This document shows, piece by piece, positions 44,079-53,363 of a stretch of DNA of 64,000 nucleotides. The first letter of the stretch is position 1, and the number at the start of each line of letters is the position of its first letter. The stretch is from DASWTL01 sp035575925 (GTDB taxonomy: Bacteria; Bacteroidota; Bacteroidia; Sphingobacteriales; Sphingobacteriaceae). A program made the translations under genes and the position numbers. Below the pieces are notes generated by a model that had not been told where the DNA came from, searched no databases, and saw only the letters and a list, made by a program, of their open reading frames with translations. Location of the stretch: contig DATLXK010000070.1 in NCBI GenBank assembly GCA_035575925.1, positions 6,644 through 70,643 of the forward strand, given 5' to 3'.

Positions 44079-44359
44079 GGTTCGATTCCCCTACGGGCTA
44101 CTTTTATCAATGCCAAAAAAAACAAAAACCCTGCAAATGGTATCTTTGTCGGCGGCGGTGAAATTTATACCCTGACGTGCTTAGCTTCTTGATCTATTTT
44201 TTAAATAAATCAAGGTAGTCCTTGAAAACATAAAGCTTGTTCTTTGGGCTCCAGATATTTCTCTTAAAATTTCGAGTTGCTCCAGGTCATTAATCAATTT
44301 ATATGCTGTTACATACGATTTTTGAATGATTGCTTCAACTTTGGCGACATTGATTACGG
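44079..44359. repeat. Right copy of the 281-bp duplication (att plus fic tail)
   Basis: Copy of 29260-29540. Only the first 31 bases are expected from a simple tRNA-site integration. The extra 250 bases carry the fic 3' end, which must have come from an earlier element at the same site. Confidence 0.9.
44194..44359 (-). pseudogene. fic 3'-end remnant
   Basis: Matches the last ~55 codons of the fic gene at 29374-30498, with a 1-base deletion near 44242 that shifts the frame, and no start or Fic motif. It breaks off at 44359 against a DUF1801 fragment. Confidence 0.85.
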
Positions 44360-44532
44360 AAAAAGAACTGGCGGGGTACAAAACCGGGAAAGGTTCTGTT
44401 CAATTCCCGCTAAACAAACCCATGCCATTAGATTTAATAAACAAAATAGTTGAGTTCCGGATCAAGGAACATCTCGAAAAAACAAAAAAAATAAAATATG
44501 ACAAACCCAATTCATCCATGCTTATGGTTTGA
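44360..44532 (+). pseudogene. DUF1801 (YdhG-like) C-terminal remnant
   Basis: From 44360 the plus frame reads EKELAGYKTGKGSVQFPLNK and PLDLINKIVEFRIKEHLEK, the C-terminal signature of DUF1801/YdhG-type proteins. The N-terminal ~80 residues are gone. The junction with the fic remnant marks the far breakpoint of an older insertion or deletion. It overlaps the VOC gene start. Confidence 0.75.
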
Positions 44533-44920
44533 CGGCCAGGCCAAAGAAGCAGCAGAGTTCTATTGCTCCGTTTTTAAAAACTCGAAGATCCTTATGGTTA
44601 CCCCGATGGTGGTGACTTTCGAACTAAACGGTGGAAAATTCATGGGCTTAAACGGCGGACCAATGTTTAAATTTAACGAAGCCGTTTCTTTTATAGTAAA
44701 TTGTGATACACAGGAAGAAATTGACTATTACTGGGGCAAGCTTACTGAAGGTGGGCAGGAAAGTATGTGCGGCTGGCTTAAGGATCAGTATGGAGTGTCA
44801 TGGCAAATTGTACCTGCTATTTTAGGTGAGCTGATGAGTAATCCTGAAAGGGCTCCACGCGTGATGGAAGCCTTTATGCAAATGAAAAAATTTGATATTG
44901 AAAAGTTAAAGCAAGCCTAA
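44498..44920 (+). CDS. VOC superfamily protein, PhnB/3-dmu-9_3-mt type
   Basis: A 140-residue protein starting MTNPIHPCLWFDGQAKEAAEFY, typical of the PhnB-like branch of the vicinal-oxygen-chelate fold (betaalphabetabetabeta units). Further landmarks are the LNGGPMFKFNEAVSF block, and GWLKDQYGVSWQIVP near 88-102. The family includes metal-binding lyases and resistance-type proteins, but this branch has no known reaction. Intact, immediately outside the island. Confidence 0.85.
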   Translation: MTNPIHPCLWFDGQAKEAAEFYCSVFKNSKILMVTPMVVTFELNGGKFMGLNGGPMFKFNEAVSFIVNCDTQEEIDYYWGKLTEGGQESMCGWLKDQYGVSWQIVPAILGELMSNPERAPRVMEAFMQMKKFDIEKLKQA

Positions 44921-45092
44921 ACTCTCTGGCGATAAGAAAACGATAGGCCATTCACTTCAAAGTTGATCGAGATAAGGTTCCAAATCTTCAAAAGCAGGTT
45001 AATTGCCAGTAGTGCTGACTTCTAATTTATATGCGCCTGAAACTTACGTTTCCGCTGGAGTTAAATATACACGGATAGGAAACAATACGGAA

Positions 45093-46307
45093 TTAAGGAT
45101 AAAGCAGATAATTTTTCCGCATAAGTTTATACTTACTTAAACCAGGTTCCCAACTTGCGCGAATTTCCGCTTCAGATTTACCATCTATGATCTGCTGCCG
45201 GAAAAGGCCCGAGCCGATCTGTACCTCGATATTATTCATCTGGTTGCTCAGCTTGGAGTTAAAGAATTTTTCTTTATGAGGATGTGCCTTATACAATTCC
45301 ATTATCCATTCAAGGTTAACCTGCTTCTTCTTTCTCAATTTCTCAACATCATATTTGCGCAGGTCAAGACCATAGCAAACCTGATTCATGAAAATCGGTG
45401 TTTCTGCCATACCTTTTATACCGGTTGGTGTATAACTGAATTTATATTTCCCTTTTAATTCCGGGCTACCAATTACAGTAAACGGAAAATAAGTGCCACG
45501 GCCGTGATTAAGGTAAGTTGCTTCAAACATACATGTAGATGGATATAGCATAATTGCTTGCTGGGTATTTAAATTAGGTGAAGGGCTAACAGGCAGTATG
45601 TAAGGCATATCATGGTTGTAATTAGCCACTTTAACGATCCTGAGTTTACATTTTACCTTATCTGTCAGCCAGCCTTCGCCGTTGGCCATTTGTGCAAATT
45701 CAGCTACTGTTAGTCCATGCGACATGGGCATAGGGAACATGCCGATACCTGATTTATACTTCATATCGAGTATGGCGCCATCAACAAGATAGGCATTAGG
45801 GTTTGGGCGGTCAAGAATGAGGATTTCCTTGCCACTTTCATAACAAGCCTCCATCAAGCGGCTCAATGCATTAATATTGGTATAAAAGCGTACACCAACA
45901 TCCTGCAAATCATAAATCAATACATCAACATCAGCAAGATCTTTTTTTGTAGGTTTGTTTTTAGCACCATACAGGGAAACAATAGGAATACCTGTTTTAG
46001 CATCAATTTCATCATTTACCTCCATACCGGCACTGGCATTGCCGCGGAAACCATGTTCCGGCCCAAAAACTTTTACTACATTAATCCCTAATCTTTGCAG
46101 ACTATCCACCAAATGCGTTTTACCGATTATAGTAGTAAGATTAGCCATAATAGCAACCCTTTTCCCTTTCAGAAAAGGCACATACTGCTCTGTTTGTTCA
46201 GCCCCGGTTTTTATCTTGGCCTGGCTGGTAACATCAGACGTAGTTGACATGTTTCGGCTTGAACAGCTAAGGCTAATTACAGCAAGAAGGGCAATGAGAA
46301 ATTTCAT
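45093..46307 (-). CDS. namZ: Exo-beta-N-acetylmuramidase NamZ-like lipoprotein (DUF1343)
   Basis: A 404-residue exported protein. The signal ends in a lipobox-like LSLSC (Cys15). The DUF1343 domain fills the rest: VFGPEHGFRG near 82-91, DLQDVGVRFYT near 132-142, LDRPNPN, GIGMFPMPMSHGLTVAE and NHGRGT. NamZ cleaves terminal MurNAc from peptidoglycan fragments and serves cell-wall recycling. Function is taken from the family. Single gene. Confidence 0.85.
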   Translation of the reverse strand: MKFLIALLAVISLSCSSRNMSTTSDVTSQAKIKTGAEQTEQYVPFLKGKRVAIMANLTTIIGKTHLVDSLQRLGINVVKVFGPEHGFRGNASAGMEVNDEIDAKTGIPIVSLYGAKNKPTKKDLADVDVLIYDLQDVGVRFYTNINALSRLMEACYESGKEILILDRPNPNAYLVDGAILDMKYKSGIGMFPMPMSHGLTVAEFAQMANGEGWLTDKVKCKLRIVKVANYNHDMPYILPVSPSPNLNTQQAIMLYPSTCMFEATYLNHGRGTYFPFTVIGSPELKGKYKFSYTPTGIKGMAETPIFMNQVCYGLDLRKYDVEKLRKKKQVNLEWIMELYKAHPHKEKFFNSKLSNQMNNIEVQIGSGLFRQQIIDGKSEAEIRASWEPGLSKYKLMRKNYLLYP

Positions 46308-46478
46308 AATAATATTATTGGAGAGTGTGAATTGGTAAGGTAGATATAATCACAAATTTTGCCAAAGATAAGAAAATACAATTTTATTCATGAGGTAATT
46401 CATTCAAACTAAATTATTAGTTATTTTTGTTGGGATATAATACAATCTCTTGTAGAATTTACTAGCCAGAAATAAATT

Positions 46479-47702
46479 ATGGTGGTGACCCTTCATTTAA
46501 GAAAACGCATTTTAAGCTTCATTATTCTGATGTGGGCCTTTAATTCTTTTGGTCAAACCACTTCGGTATCAGGTCGCATTACAGATGCAAATAGCGGAGA
46601 GGAAATTTCTTTTGCCAGTGTATTTCTTGGTAACTCATCAACAGGGTCACAAAGTAATAGCGCCGGATATTATAATTTAAAGAATATAAAGCCCGGAAAA
46701 TATGATCTGATTGTAAAATTTATTGGGTACCAAACGTTTACCCAGGATATATCCTGTGATGTAAAAGACCAGGAAATAAACATTCGGTTAATCCGCGACT
46801 CATTAAAGCTGGCAGAAATAGTAATCAGGCCCGACCCTGACCAGGCCAGGAACTATGCCATATTCAAAAGAGAATTTATTGGAACTTCTGCAATTGCGCT
46901 AAGCAGCAAAATACTCAATCCGGATGTAGTAAGGGTGAGTTATGAGCCCGGTCGACTGCTTGAGGCTTCATCTGATGATTTTTTAATCATAGAAAATAAG
47001 CATTTAGGATACCGCATTAAATACCTGCTCAATGAGTTTACACGCACCTTTATTCCGGGAGAATTTAATGCCGGAATGTTATATTTTGAAGGTGTCGCCT
47101 ATTTTGAGAAAATGAAAGGTACCAAAAGCAAGGTAAAACAGTGGAAGAAGAACAGGCTGGACACCTATCGGGGTTCGAGCATGCATTTCTATCGTTCATT
47201 GGTACGCAACAATTACCGGCAAGAAGGCTTTTCAATATACCGTTTAATTAAAAAAGATAATCAAGACAGGCCTGCAGACAGCATAATAAATAGTAAAATA
47301 AACAGATTCAGGCAAGATCTAACCCTGGCTGGAAAGGATTCTACTGCTTTCTGGCACGCTAAAAAGCGACTGCCCAAACAGTTTGACTACCTGTTAAAAG
47401 ATACACTTCCGGTGAAAGAAATTATGCTCAAAACTGACCAGAACGACATATTCGCCCTGCACTTTCAGGATAACTTATACATCACATATAAGGGAAAACT
47501 CGTAGAAAACCACAATTCGGATGTTTACAGGCCATTGGATATGGGAGATGTGGCAGTAACAATCCTTACACTAAAAGAAAAATATGCTCTTTTTGACACT
47601 AATGGAATCATTGTTAATCCGAAAAGTATTGCCGTTGAGGGATTTTGGTATAGTAAGATTTCCTCTATGCTTCCACATGACTATGATCCGGAAGAAAACT
47701 GA
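46479..47702 (+). CDS. Carboxypeptidase-like regulatory domain protein, exported
   Basis: A 407-residue protein with a signal peptide (hydrophobic to about 25, ending FNSFG-Q). It is followed by a CarboxypepD_reg-like beta-sandwich (SVSGRITDANSGEEISFASV through YYNLKNIKPGKYDLIVKFIGY). The remaining ~280 residues are a conserved Bacteroidota extension without clear catalytic motif. There is no TonB-dependent barrel, so it is not a SusC-type receptor. Function unknown. Confidence 0.75.
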   Translation: MVVTLHLRKRILSFIILMWAFNSFGQTTSVSGRITDANSGEEISFASVFLGNSSTGSQSNSAGYYNLKNIKPGKYDLIVKFIGYQTFTQDISCDVKDQEINIRLIRDSLKLAEIVIRPDPDQARNYAIFKREFIGTSAIALSSKILNPDVVRVSYEPGRLLEASSDDFLIIENKHLGYRIKYLLNEFTRTFIPGEFNAGMLYFEGVAYFEKMKGTKSKVKQWKKNRLDTYRGSSMHFYRSLVRNNYRQEGFSIYRLIKKDNQDRPADSIINSKINRFRQDLTLAGKDSTAFWHAKKRLPKQFDYLLKDTLPVKEIMLKTDQNDIFALHFQDNLYITYKGKLVENHNSDVYRPLDMGDVAVTILTLKEKYALFDTNGIIVNPKSIAVEGFWYSKISSMLPHDYDPEEN

Positions 47703-47787
47703 TATGCAGTAATCAAATGAGTTATTAATACTACCACATTCTGTCAGGCCTGTATGGTATTTGCTAGCCATTGCCCGTTTGCATTTT

Positions 47788-47940
47788 TTAATAGTTGAAA
47801 TGAGAGTGATTGCGTGGTAATCTGTCTGATATTTTTATAGGTTGTTCATCGTTCATATGGTAATGTCCGCAAAACAGGTAATGGATTTTGAATTTTTTAT
47901 CAAAGGCGGCTTCAACTAATCCCTGTTCTTTAAAGGGTAC
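47788..47940 (-). pseudogene. Metallophosphoesterase C-terminal remnant
   Basis: The minus frame ending at TAA 47788-47790 reads FKIHYLFCGHYHMNDEQP with the late GHxH metal motif of calcineurin-like phosphoesterases. An in-frame TGA lies upstream near 47941 and there is no start. It is downstream of an intact gene of the same superfamily but is not a copy of it. Confidence 0.6.
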
Positions 47941-47990
47941 AACTTGTCAACCGGTGTGTCAATTTCAATAACCGTAGCACACACATTTTA

Positions 47991-48803
47991 TTATACTATT
48001 TTATCTTTTTTAAGTTTGGCCGTGGGATCAAACAGGCAGGTTTGAATTGTATTATCTGTATAAATTTCAACCATTCGAAATCCCCGATAAGGGACGCCCC
48101 ACGAGCCTCCGAAGTGTCCGTCAAATAAATAAGAAATATTGTTTTTGACCTTTATATCATCCTGTTGGTGATCATGCCCGTTAAATACAGCCCGGATATT
48201 TGGGTAATGGGTAAACAGTTCGATTAGTTGCGGCCAATCAATTCCATGAGCCGTCCATTTTATCGGTGTAATGTGAATGAAAATAAATATATTGTTGTAT
48301 CCCTTATATTTATTCAGCTCGGCTTCCATCCATTTTACATCAGGGCATACATATTCCCCCTTTAAATTCGATGTATTCGCAAATACAAATGCATCAGAAC
48401 CTTTTTTAAAGGAATAGTTCAATGAGGTGTTAAAGGTTTTGTTCCAGTAATCATCTTCAACAGTATCGTGATTGCCTTTGGTTACATAGTACGGAATATC
48501 CAGCTTTTCCAACCACTGTTTAGCCGGAAGAAGGAACTCTTTTTTGTCATGAATAATATCTCCGTTAATTGCAATAAATTTAGCTTTATCAGTTTTATTC
48601 CAGCTGTTTACGCTCTCAACCAGGGTTTTAAAATATTCATCCGACGGAATATCAGGTTGCCCGTAATGACCATCTGAAGCCACAAAGAACCGAAGTTTTA
48701 ATTTACTTTTGGGAACCAGTAATTCAGTTGCTTTTACAACTTTTCCATCTGCCAGCAAAATAGAGATACAACTTATGCCTGTAATAAATTTTCTGCGATC
48801 CAT
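47991..48803 (-). CDS. Calcineurin-like metallophosphoesterase, exported
   Basis: A 270-residue hydrolase. The N-terminus MDRRKFITGIS resembles a twin-arginine signal. The full metal set is present: D-x-H in SDGHYG (44-49), GD in NGDIIHD, GNHD, H in FIHIT and GHDH. The substrate is unknown, with phosphodiesters or nucleotides outside the cytoplasm likely. It is separated by 90 bases from the sialidase-like gene upstream, perhaps in one transcript. Confidence 0.85.
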   Translation of the reverse strand: MDRRKFITGISCISILLADGKVVKATELLVPKSKLKLRFFVASDGHYGQPDIPSDEYFKTLVESVNSWNKTDKAKFIAINGDIIHDKKEFLLPAKQWLEKLDIPYYVTKGNHDTVEDDYWNKTFNTSLNYSFKKGSDAFVFANTSNLKGEYVCPDVKWMEAELNKYKGYNNIFIFIHITPIKWTAHGIDWPQLIELFTHYPNIRAVFNGHDHQQDDIKVKNNISYLFDGHFGGSWGVPYRGFRMVEIYTDNTIQTCLFDPTAKLKKDKIV

Positions 48804-48893
48804 ATTTACATGTTACATTCTCTAATTTCTGCGCCACTATTTTTACGCAACCAGATTTAATTATTTACCAATCTGCCCGAAAAACCAAAAGGA

Positions 48894-49922
48894 TTAAATT
48901 ACTTTATACCTGATCGTTTTGTCATCCTCCCAAACACAAATGGCTTTTCCCTTAGGCAGCAAGTATACTTTTGGAGACATCCCCTTTCCTAATTCAACGG
49001 TCTTGTTTTTTTCTGGATTAAACACTTTAATATTGTTCTTCTCGTGCCAGGCTATCAGCGTAGTGCTTTTATTAGCCGCCAGGCTTACATCACGACCGGT
49101 ACCTACCTTTTGCTCCCGGTTTGCCGTGCTGTAAAATATATCGCTATTACGTCTCCATGCCGCGGTTATAATACCATCTTCGGTTACGGCTAAACCGCCT
49201 CCGTCCATAGGGCATGCATTGAGCTTCCAGGTTCCTGTCCCGGATTTTTCGGCAGCGCTAAAGGTTTTGCCTTTATTTGTGGATACGATGTAATAAATAT
49301 CCCTGGAACCCATCAGCCAGTTACGAAAGCCAATAACCAGCTTATCATCATTAAATGTAATATTCGGTTTACAGCACTCACATACATGCTCATCCGGCGA
49401 TTTATAAACCATGCGATTCTTCGACCAGTCTGATTCTTTCCCTTCCATGGATGAAAAATAGATATTGTTCTTATTATCAGACCGGATATCCAGCCAGGTG
49501 GCATAGAAGCGGTCATCTTTATCGGCCGTAAGCGCCATCAGTCCTTCTTCGGCAGAGTCGTTTTTATCGTTTACCCGGTCAGCTTTCGTCCAGATATTGT
49601 TTTGATGGTTAAGCTTAAAGGCATGTATATCACCTTTTTTATCAATAGCGGTAATCATGCTGTAATTTTTAGAAGAAGCAATCTGCGGACCCCGGCTATG
49701 GCCTAAATGCATACCCTTTAATTCACCAACCAGCATGGCGGATGAAAAGGTTTTTCCGTTATTAGCTGAAGTGATGCAATAGATCTTTTCCTTATCGCCG
49801 TATACCAGCCTGATGATACCTTTTGTATCAACACCTATATTGGGCTGCTGTCCGCGGATATCTGAAGCATAGCTTAACTTAAAGGGGATTATAAAAAGAA
49901 AGACCAGTATGAATTTGAACAT
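48894..49922 (-). CDS. Exported BNR/sialidase-like beta-propeller protein
   Basis: A 342-residue protein with an N-terminal signal peptide (to about 20). Asp-box-like repeats SANNGKTFSSA and STNKGKTFSAA mark a sialidase-type propeller. The usual catalytic Arg triad, Tyr and Asp of true sialidases cannot be confirmed, so binding or another glycan role is possible. A CECCKP cluster in the middle might bind a metal or form disulphides. Confidence 0.7.
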   Translation of the reverse strand: MFKFILVFLFIIPFKLSYASDIRGQQPNIGVDTKGIIRLVYGDKEKIYCITSANNGKTFSSAMLVGELKGMHLGHSRGPQIASSKNYSMITAIDKKGDIHAFKLNHQNNIWTKADRVNDKNDSAEEGLMALTADKDDRFYATWLDIRSDNKNNIYFSSMEGKESDWSKNRMVYKSPDEHVCECCKPNITFNDDKLVIGFRNWLMGSRDIYYIVSTNKGKTFSAAEKSGTGTWKLNACPMDGGGLAVTEDGIITAAWRRNSDIFYSTANREQKVGTGRDVSLAANKSTTLIAWHEKNNIKVFNPEKNKTVELGKGMSPKVYLLPKGKAICVWEDDKTIRYKVI

Positions 49923-50010
49923 TGGGATTTGAATTAGTTAACTCCATAAAGATAACTTCCAAATGCCAATTAAAATCATATTAAGCAGAATTATCATATC
50001 CGCTAAACAG

Positions 50011-50033
50011 AAAAAGCCCTCCGAAAAGAAGGC
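50011..50033 (-). terminator. Weak terminator after the HMA chaperone gene
   Basis: GCCTTC/GAGGGC 6-bp stem with one G-T pair, followed on the minus strand by TTTTT. Confidence 0.5.
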
Positions 50034-50057
50034 ATTTCCCGCTCAACCAACTTGAAA

Positions 50058-50264
50058 CTAAACTTTTTCAGCCTCAAAGCCGGCTTCATTTACTGCTGCC
50101 TGTATTTCACTTTCCAGCCGGTCGCTTTCTACCGTAAGCGTCTTTTGAGGATCATCTAAATTCACCCGCCAGTTGTTTTCGCCAACGGTTTCATTTAGTT
50201 GCGGTGTTACTTTAGCCAGGCACCCTGTGCATTTGATATTGGTCTTAAATTTAATGGTGTTCAT
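50058..50264 (-). CDS. Heavy-metal-associated (HMA) domain protein, CopZ-like
   Basis: A 68-residue cytosolic single-HMA protein. The metal motif is KCTGC with C12 and C15 in the usual first loop, and the fold spans the whole protein. Such proteins carry Cu(I) to CopA. It lies 59 bases downstream of copA on the same strand, so chaperone and pump are probably one unit. Confidence 0.85.
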   Translation of the reverse strand: MNTIKFKTNIKCTGCLAKVTPQLNETVGENNWRVNLDDPQKTLTVESDRLESEIQAAVNEAGFEAEKV

Positions 50265-50323
50265 GATTTGGAGTTTTAAGTAGTGAGTATTAAATATTGA
50301 GTAGCAAGTATTAAGTAGTTACA

Positions 50324-52615
50324 TTAATTATTAAAATTCATTGCTTTCAGCCGCAGGCTATTGGTTACTACCGATACGGAGCTCAACGCCATAGCCGCCC
50401 CGGCAATCATAGGATCTAGCAGAAAGCCGTTAAAAGGATAAAGTACACCTGCGGCCAGTGGAATACCGATCAGGTTATAAATAAAGGCCCAGAATAAGTT
50501 CTGACGAATGGTTTGAACGGTTTTTGCAGAGAGCTTTAAAGCCTTTGGTATAGCGTTCAGATCGGAAGTTATGAGCGTCATCTTTGCTACATCCATCGCA
50601 ATATCTGAACCTTTGCCCATCGCTATGCTTACATCGGCCTGGGCTAATGCGTGGGAATCATTAATGCCATCGCCAACCATGGCCACAACCTTACCCTGCG
50701 ATTGTAGTTCTTTCACAAAATCTGCCTTATCGGCCGGTAATACCTCCGCCCGGAAATTATCAATCCCCACTGCTGCAGCCACTGCCGTTGCAGTTTGCAG
50801 GTTATCTCCGGTAAGCATATACACCGCTATGTTCATATCCTGCAACGCCGTAACCGCTTGTTTTGAAGAAGCTTTAACCTTATCGGCAATCGCCACCACG
50901 GCCAGTACTTTTTTATCATCGGCAAAATAAATAACGGTATTGGCCTGTTGCTGTAATGTATCGGCCTCAGAAGCCAGCGCGCTGTCTGTATGGATGGAGT
51001 TTTCTGTAATTAATTTTTTGTTGCCCGCAAAATAGGTGCTGTTATTATAATTTCCTTTTACTCCCCTCGCGGTAAGGCTTTCAAAAGCGGTTAATTCAAC
51101 CCCCGCTATATCGTTTTCCTTAAGGCTGTTCACTACCGCTTCAGCCAGCGGATGCTCTGATTGCGCTTCCAGGCTGTACAGTATCTGCCTGTACTCCATT
51201 TTATCTTCTGCTTCAGAGGCCCACAGCATGGCAGTCACTACGGGCTTCCCTTCGGTTATAGTACCTGTTTTATCCAGGATAAGCGCATTCACCTTATGAC
51301 CCAGTTCAAGGCTTTCGGCATCTTTAATCAGGATGTTGTTTTCAGCGCCCTTCCCTACCCCAACCATAATAGCGGTGGGGGTTGCCAGGCCTAATGCACA
51401 CGGACAAGCAATTATCAGTACCGTTACCGATGTTAATAGCGCATGTGCAAAAGCATCCTCTCCGCCAACCAATAGCCAGGTTAAAAAAGTAAGCACAGCT
51501 ATACCAATAACCACCGGGACAAAAATGCCTGCTATTTTATCTACCAGCTTTTGTACCGGAGCCTTGCTTCCCTGCGCCTGCTGCACCATTTTAATAATAT
51601 GGGCAAGCAGCGTATCACTTCCTACTTTTTCGGCAACAAACCGGAAACTGCCTTTTTGGTTAATGGTACCTGCAAATACGTTATCATCCTGTTGTTTTTG
51701 CACCGGAACAGGCTCGCCGGTTATCATGCTCTCATCCACATATGATGACCCTGAAATAACAACACCATCCACCGGTACTTTTTCTCCCGGTCTTAAAATA
51801 ATTACATCTCCCTGCGCTACCGAAGCGATCGGAATTTCCTGTTCAGTGCCGTTAATTAAAATTCTGACCGTTTTTGGTGATAAGCCCATCAGCTTTTTAA
51901 TGGCTGATGAAGTATTTGATTTTGCCCGTTCCTCAAGCAGCTTTCCTAAAGAAATAAAGGCAATAATAACCGAGGCGGCCTCATAATAAACATGCGGATG
52001 TATGCCCCTCTGGTGCCAGAACTGCGGATAGATAGTATTAAATGCACTAAACAAAAAAGCGATACCTGTACTCAGCGCTACCAGGGTGTCCATATTGGCT
52101 TTACCGTGCCTGGCCTGTTTCCACGCATTGATAAAAAAACTTCGCCCGAACCAGAATAATACGGGCGCTGTAAGGATCATAGAGACCCAGGCCCCGTATG
52201 GGGGGCCTCCCCGTCCGTCAGCCGGGTCCATAAAGAACATCCCGATAATAAAAACAGGGAGTGAAAGAATGGAAGCCCAAATGGTGCGATGTTTAATTGC
52301 CTTGTACTGTTTCAGCTGCATTTCTTCGTGCACCGCAACCGGATCTTCGGCATCAATAATAATATCGTACCCAATGGAGCGGATTGTTTTTTGCAGTGCA
52401 AGAGGGCTTGTTTGCTGTTCATCATACTCGGCCCAGGCGGTCTGGTTTGCAAAGTTTACACCGGCATCCACTACCCCTGCAGCTGATTTGAGCATGGATT
52501 CTACACTCACTGCACAGCCGGCGCAGGTCATCCCGGTAACCGGGAATATTCCCCTGGTAATAGTTGCGCCCTTGTTCGGTTCTTGTACTAAAGTGGCTGT
52601 TGACATAACGTTCAA
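50324..52615 (-). CDS. copA: Copper-translocating P1B-type ATPase
   Basis: A 763-residue pump that exports Cu(I). One N-terminal HMA domain (GMTCAGC, C31 and C34) is followed by the transmembrane region, with ACPCALGLATP in helix six, the phosphorylation site DKTGTITEG, an actuator TGEPVPV and GDGINDS. CPC identifies the Cu/Ag class. A 181-base gap with the regulator upstream suggests its own promoter. Confidence 0.93.
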   Translation of the reverse strand: MNVMSTATLVQEPNKGATITRGIFPVTGMTCAGCAVSVESMLKSAAGVVDAGVNFANQTAWAEYDEQQTSPLALQKTIRSIGYDIIIDAEDPVAVHEEMQLKQYKAIKHRTIWASILSLPVFIIGMFFMDPADGRGGPPYGAWVSMILTAPVLFWFGRSFFINAWKQARHGKANMDTLVALSTGIAFLFSAFNTIYPQFWHQRGIHPHVYYEAASVIIAFISLGKLLEERAKSNTSSAIKKLMGLSPKTVRILINGTEQEIPIASVAQGDVIILRPGEKVPVDGVVISGSSYVDESMITGEPVPVQKQQDDNVFAGTINQKGSFRFVAEKVGSDTLLAHIIKMVQQAQGSKAPVQKLVDKIAGIFVPVVIGIAVLTFLTWLLVGGEDAFAHALLTSVTVLIIACPCALGLATPTAIMVGVGKGAENNILIKDAESLELGHKVNALILDKTGTITEGKPVVTAMLWASEAEDKMEYRQILYSLEAQSEHPLAEAVVNSLKENDIAGVELTAFESLTARGVKGNYNNSTYFAGNKKLITENSIHTDSALASEADTLQQQANTVIYFADDKKVLAVVAIADKVKASSKQAVTALQDMNIAVYMLTGDNLQTATAVAAAVGIDNFRAEVLPADKADFVKELQSQGKVVAMVGDGINDSHALAQADVSIAMGKGSDIAMDVAKMTLITSDLNAIPKALKLSAKTVQTIRQNLFWAFIYNLIGIPLAAGVLYPFNGFLLDPMIAGAAMALSSVSVVTNSLRLKAMNFNN

Positions 52616-52796
52616 TTTATACTACAAAATTAATCCGTGCAGGTCGTCAGTCTTTATACAATTCAGTGAAAGAGTTACATTATTTAGTGCGTTGTTAGCT
52701 CTTCGGGAGCCTCAGGGTGACATGATAGTCAAGCGTGCCGGGGTGTCATGGGGAGGTGTTGGAACCAGTACGTGGCCACATTCAAGAGCCTCTGCG

Positions 52797-53363
52797 TTAA
52801 CTAATGGAATCAATCGACTTTCTTGCAGTTCGTGTTTTTTTGAACTGCGAAGGGGTTTGACCGGTTATTTTTTTGAACTGCGCAGATAAATGCGCAATGC
52901 TGCTGTAGCCTAGCTGGTTAGCTATTCCGCCCAGGCTAAGCTCATCATAAAATAAAAGCTCCTTAACCCGTTCTATTTTTTGCCGGATGATATATTGCTC
53001 AATGGTTATCCCTTCAACTGCAGAGAATAATGTGCTCAAGTAATTATACTCATGAAATACATGATCCGAGATCAGGGTAGACCAGTTTACCTTTTCATCC
53101 AGACTGTCTGACCGGTGAACTTTTTCAATGATCATATTTTTTATCTGGTCAATCAGCCTGGTTTTGCTGTTATCAAGCAATTCAAAACCAAACTCCTTTA
53201 ATTTGTCAGCAAGCTCAATACGTTTTACATCGTCCAGTTTTTCCTCCCCCAGCTTTACCACACCCATTTCTACATGCAATGGATGCAACCCGAGCTTAAC
53301 CAGCTCATTCTGAACTACCATAATGCAACGGTTGCATACCATATTCTTAATGTAGAGTTCCAT
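52797..53363 (-). CDS. AraC family regulator with N-terminal HMA-like metal-binding domain
   Basis: A 188-residue fusion. Residues 1-65 look like a reduced HMA/ferredoxin-like domain with CNRC (C10, C13). A linker of about 40 residues leads to a C-terminal AraC double helix-turn-helix (LSLGGIANQLGYSSIAHLSAQFKK ... TPSQF). Sensing Cu(I) through the CxxC and switching copA or the RND operon is the natural reading. It is flanked by diverged 22-bp direct repeats at 52701 and 53467. Confidence 0.8.
   Translation of the reverse strand: MELYIKNMVCNRCIMVVQNELVKLGLHPLHVEMGVVKLGEEKLDDVKRIELADKLKEFGFELLDNSKTRLIDQIKNMIIEKVHRSDSLDEKVNWSTLISDHVFHEYNYLSTLFSAVEGITIEQYIIRQKIERVKELLFYDELSLGGIANQLGYSSIAHLSAQFKKITGQTPSQFKKTRTARKSIDSIS

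Larger units (their letters stand above)
29260..44109. mobile_element. tRNA-Glu genomic island (defence and toxin-antitoxin cargo)
   Basis: Bounded by a 31-bp exact direct repeat (29260-29290 and 44079-44109) that contains the T-arm and acceptor of tRNA-Glu, the classic signature of tyrosine-recombinase integration. Cargo is two Fic genes, a type I restriction-modification operon with TIR, DUF3800 and nuclease-like passengers, hipBA, and broken mobilization genes. No intact integrase or relaxase is visible, so the element looks immobile on its own. The surrounding housekeeping genes are unaffected. Confidence 0.85.

Noticed and set aside
43823..44125. 100-residue minus-strand frame at the island end
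   Set aside because: It crosses the right-end repeat and reads through the tRNA T-arm copy (giving RRGIEPSP). It is a by-product of the att core.
51333..51986. 217-residue plus-strand frame
   Set aside because: Antisense to the conserved P-type ATPase region. No domain or start signal.
52086..52889. 267-residue plus-strand open frame
   Set aside because: It lies antisense to copA and the AraC gene, which have full domain motifs. Composition is that of a shadow frame.
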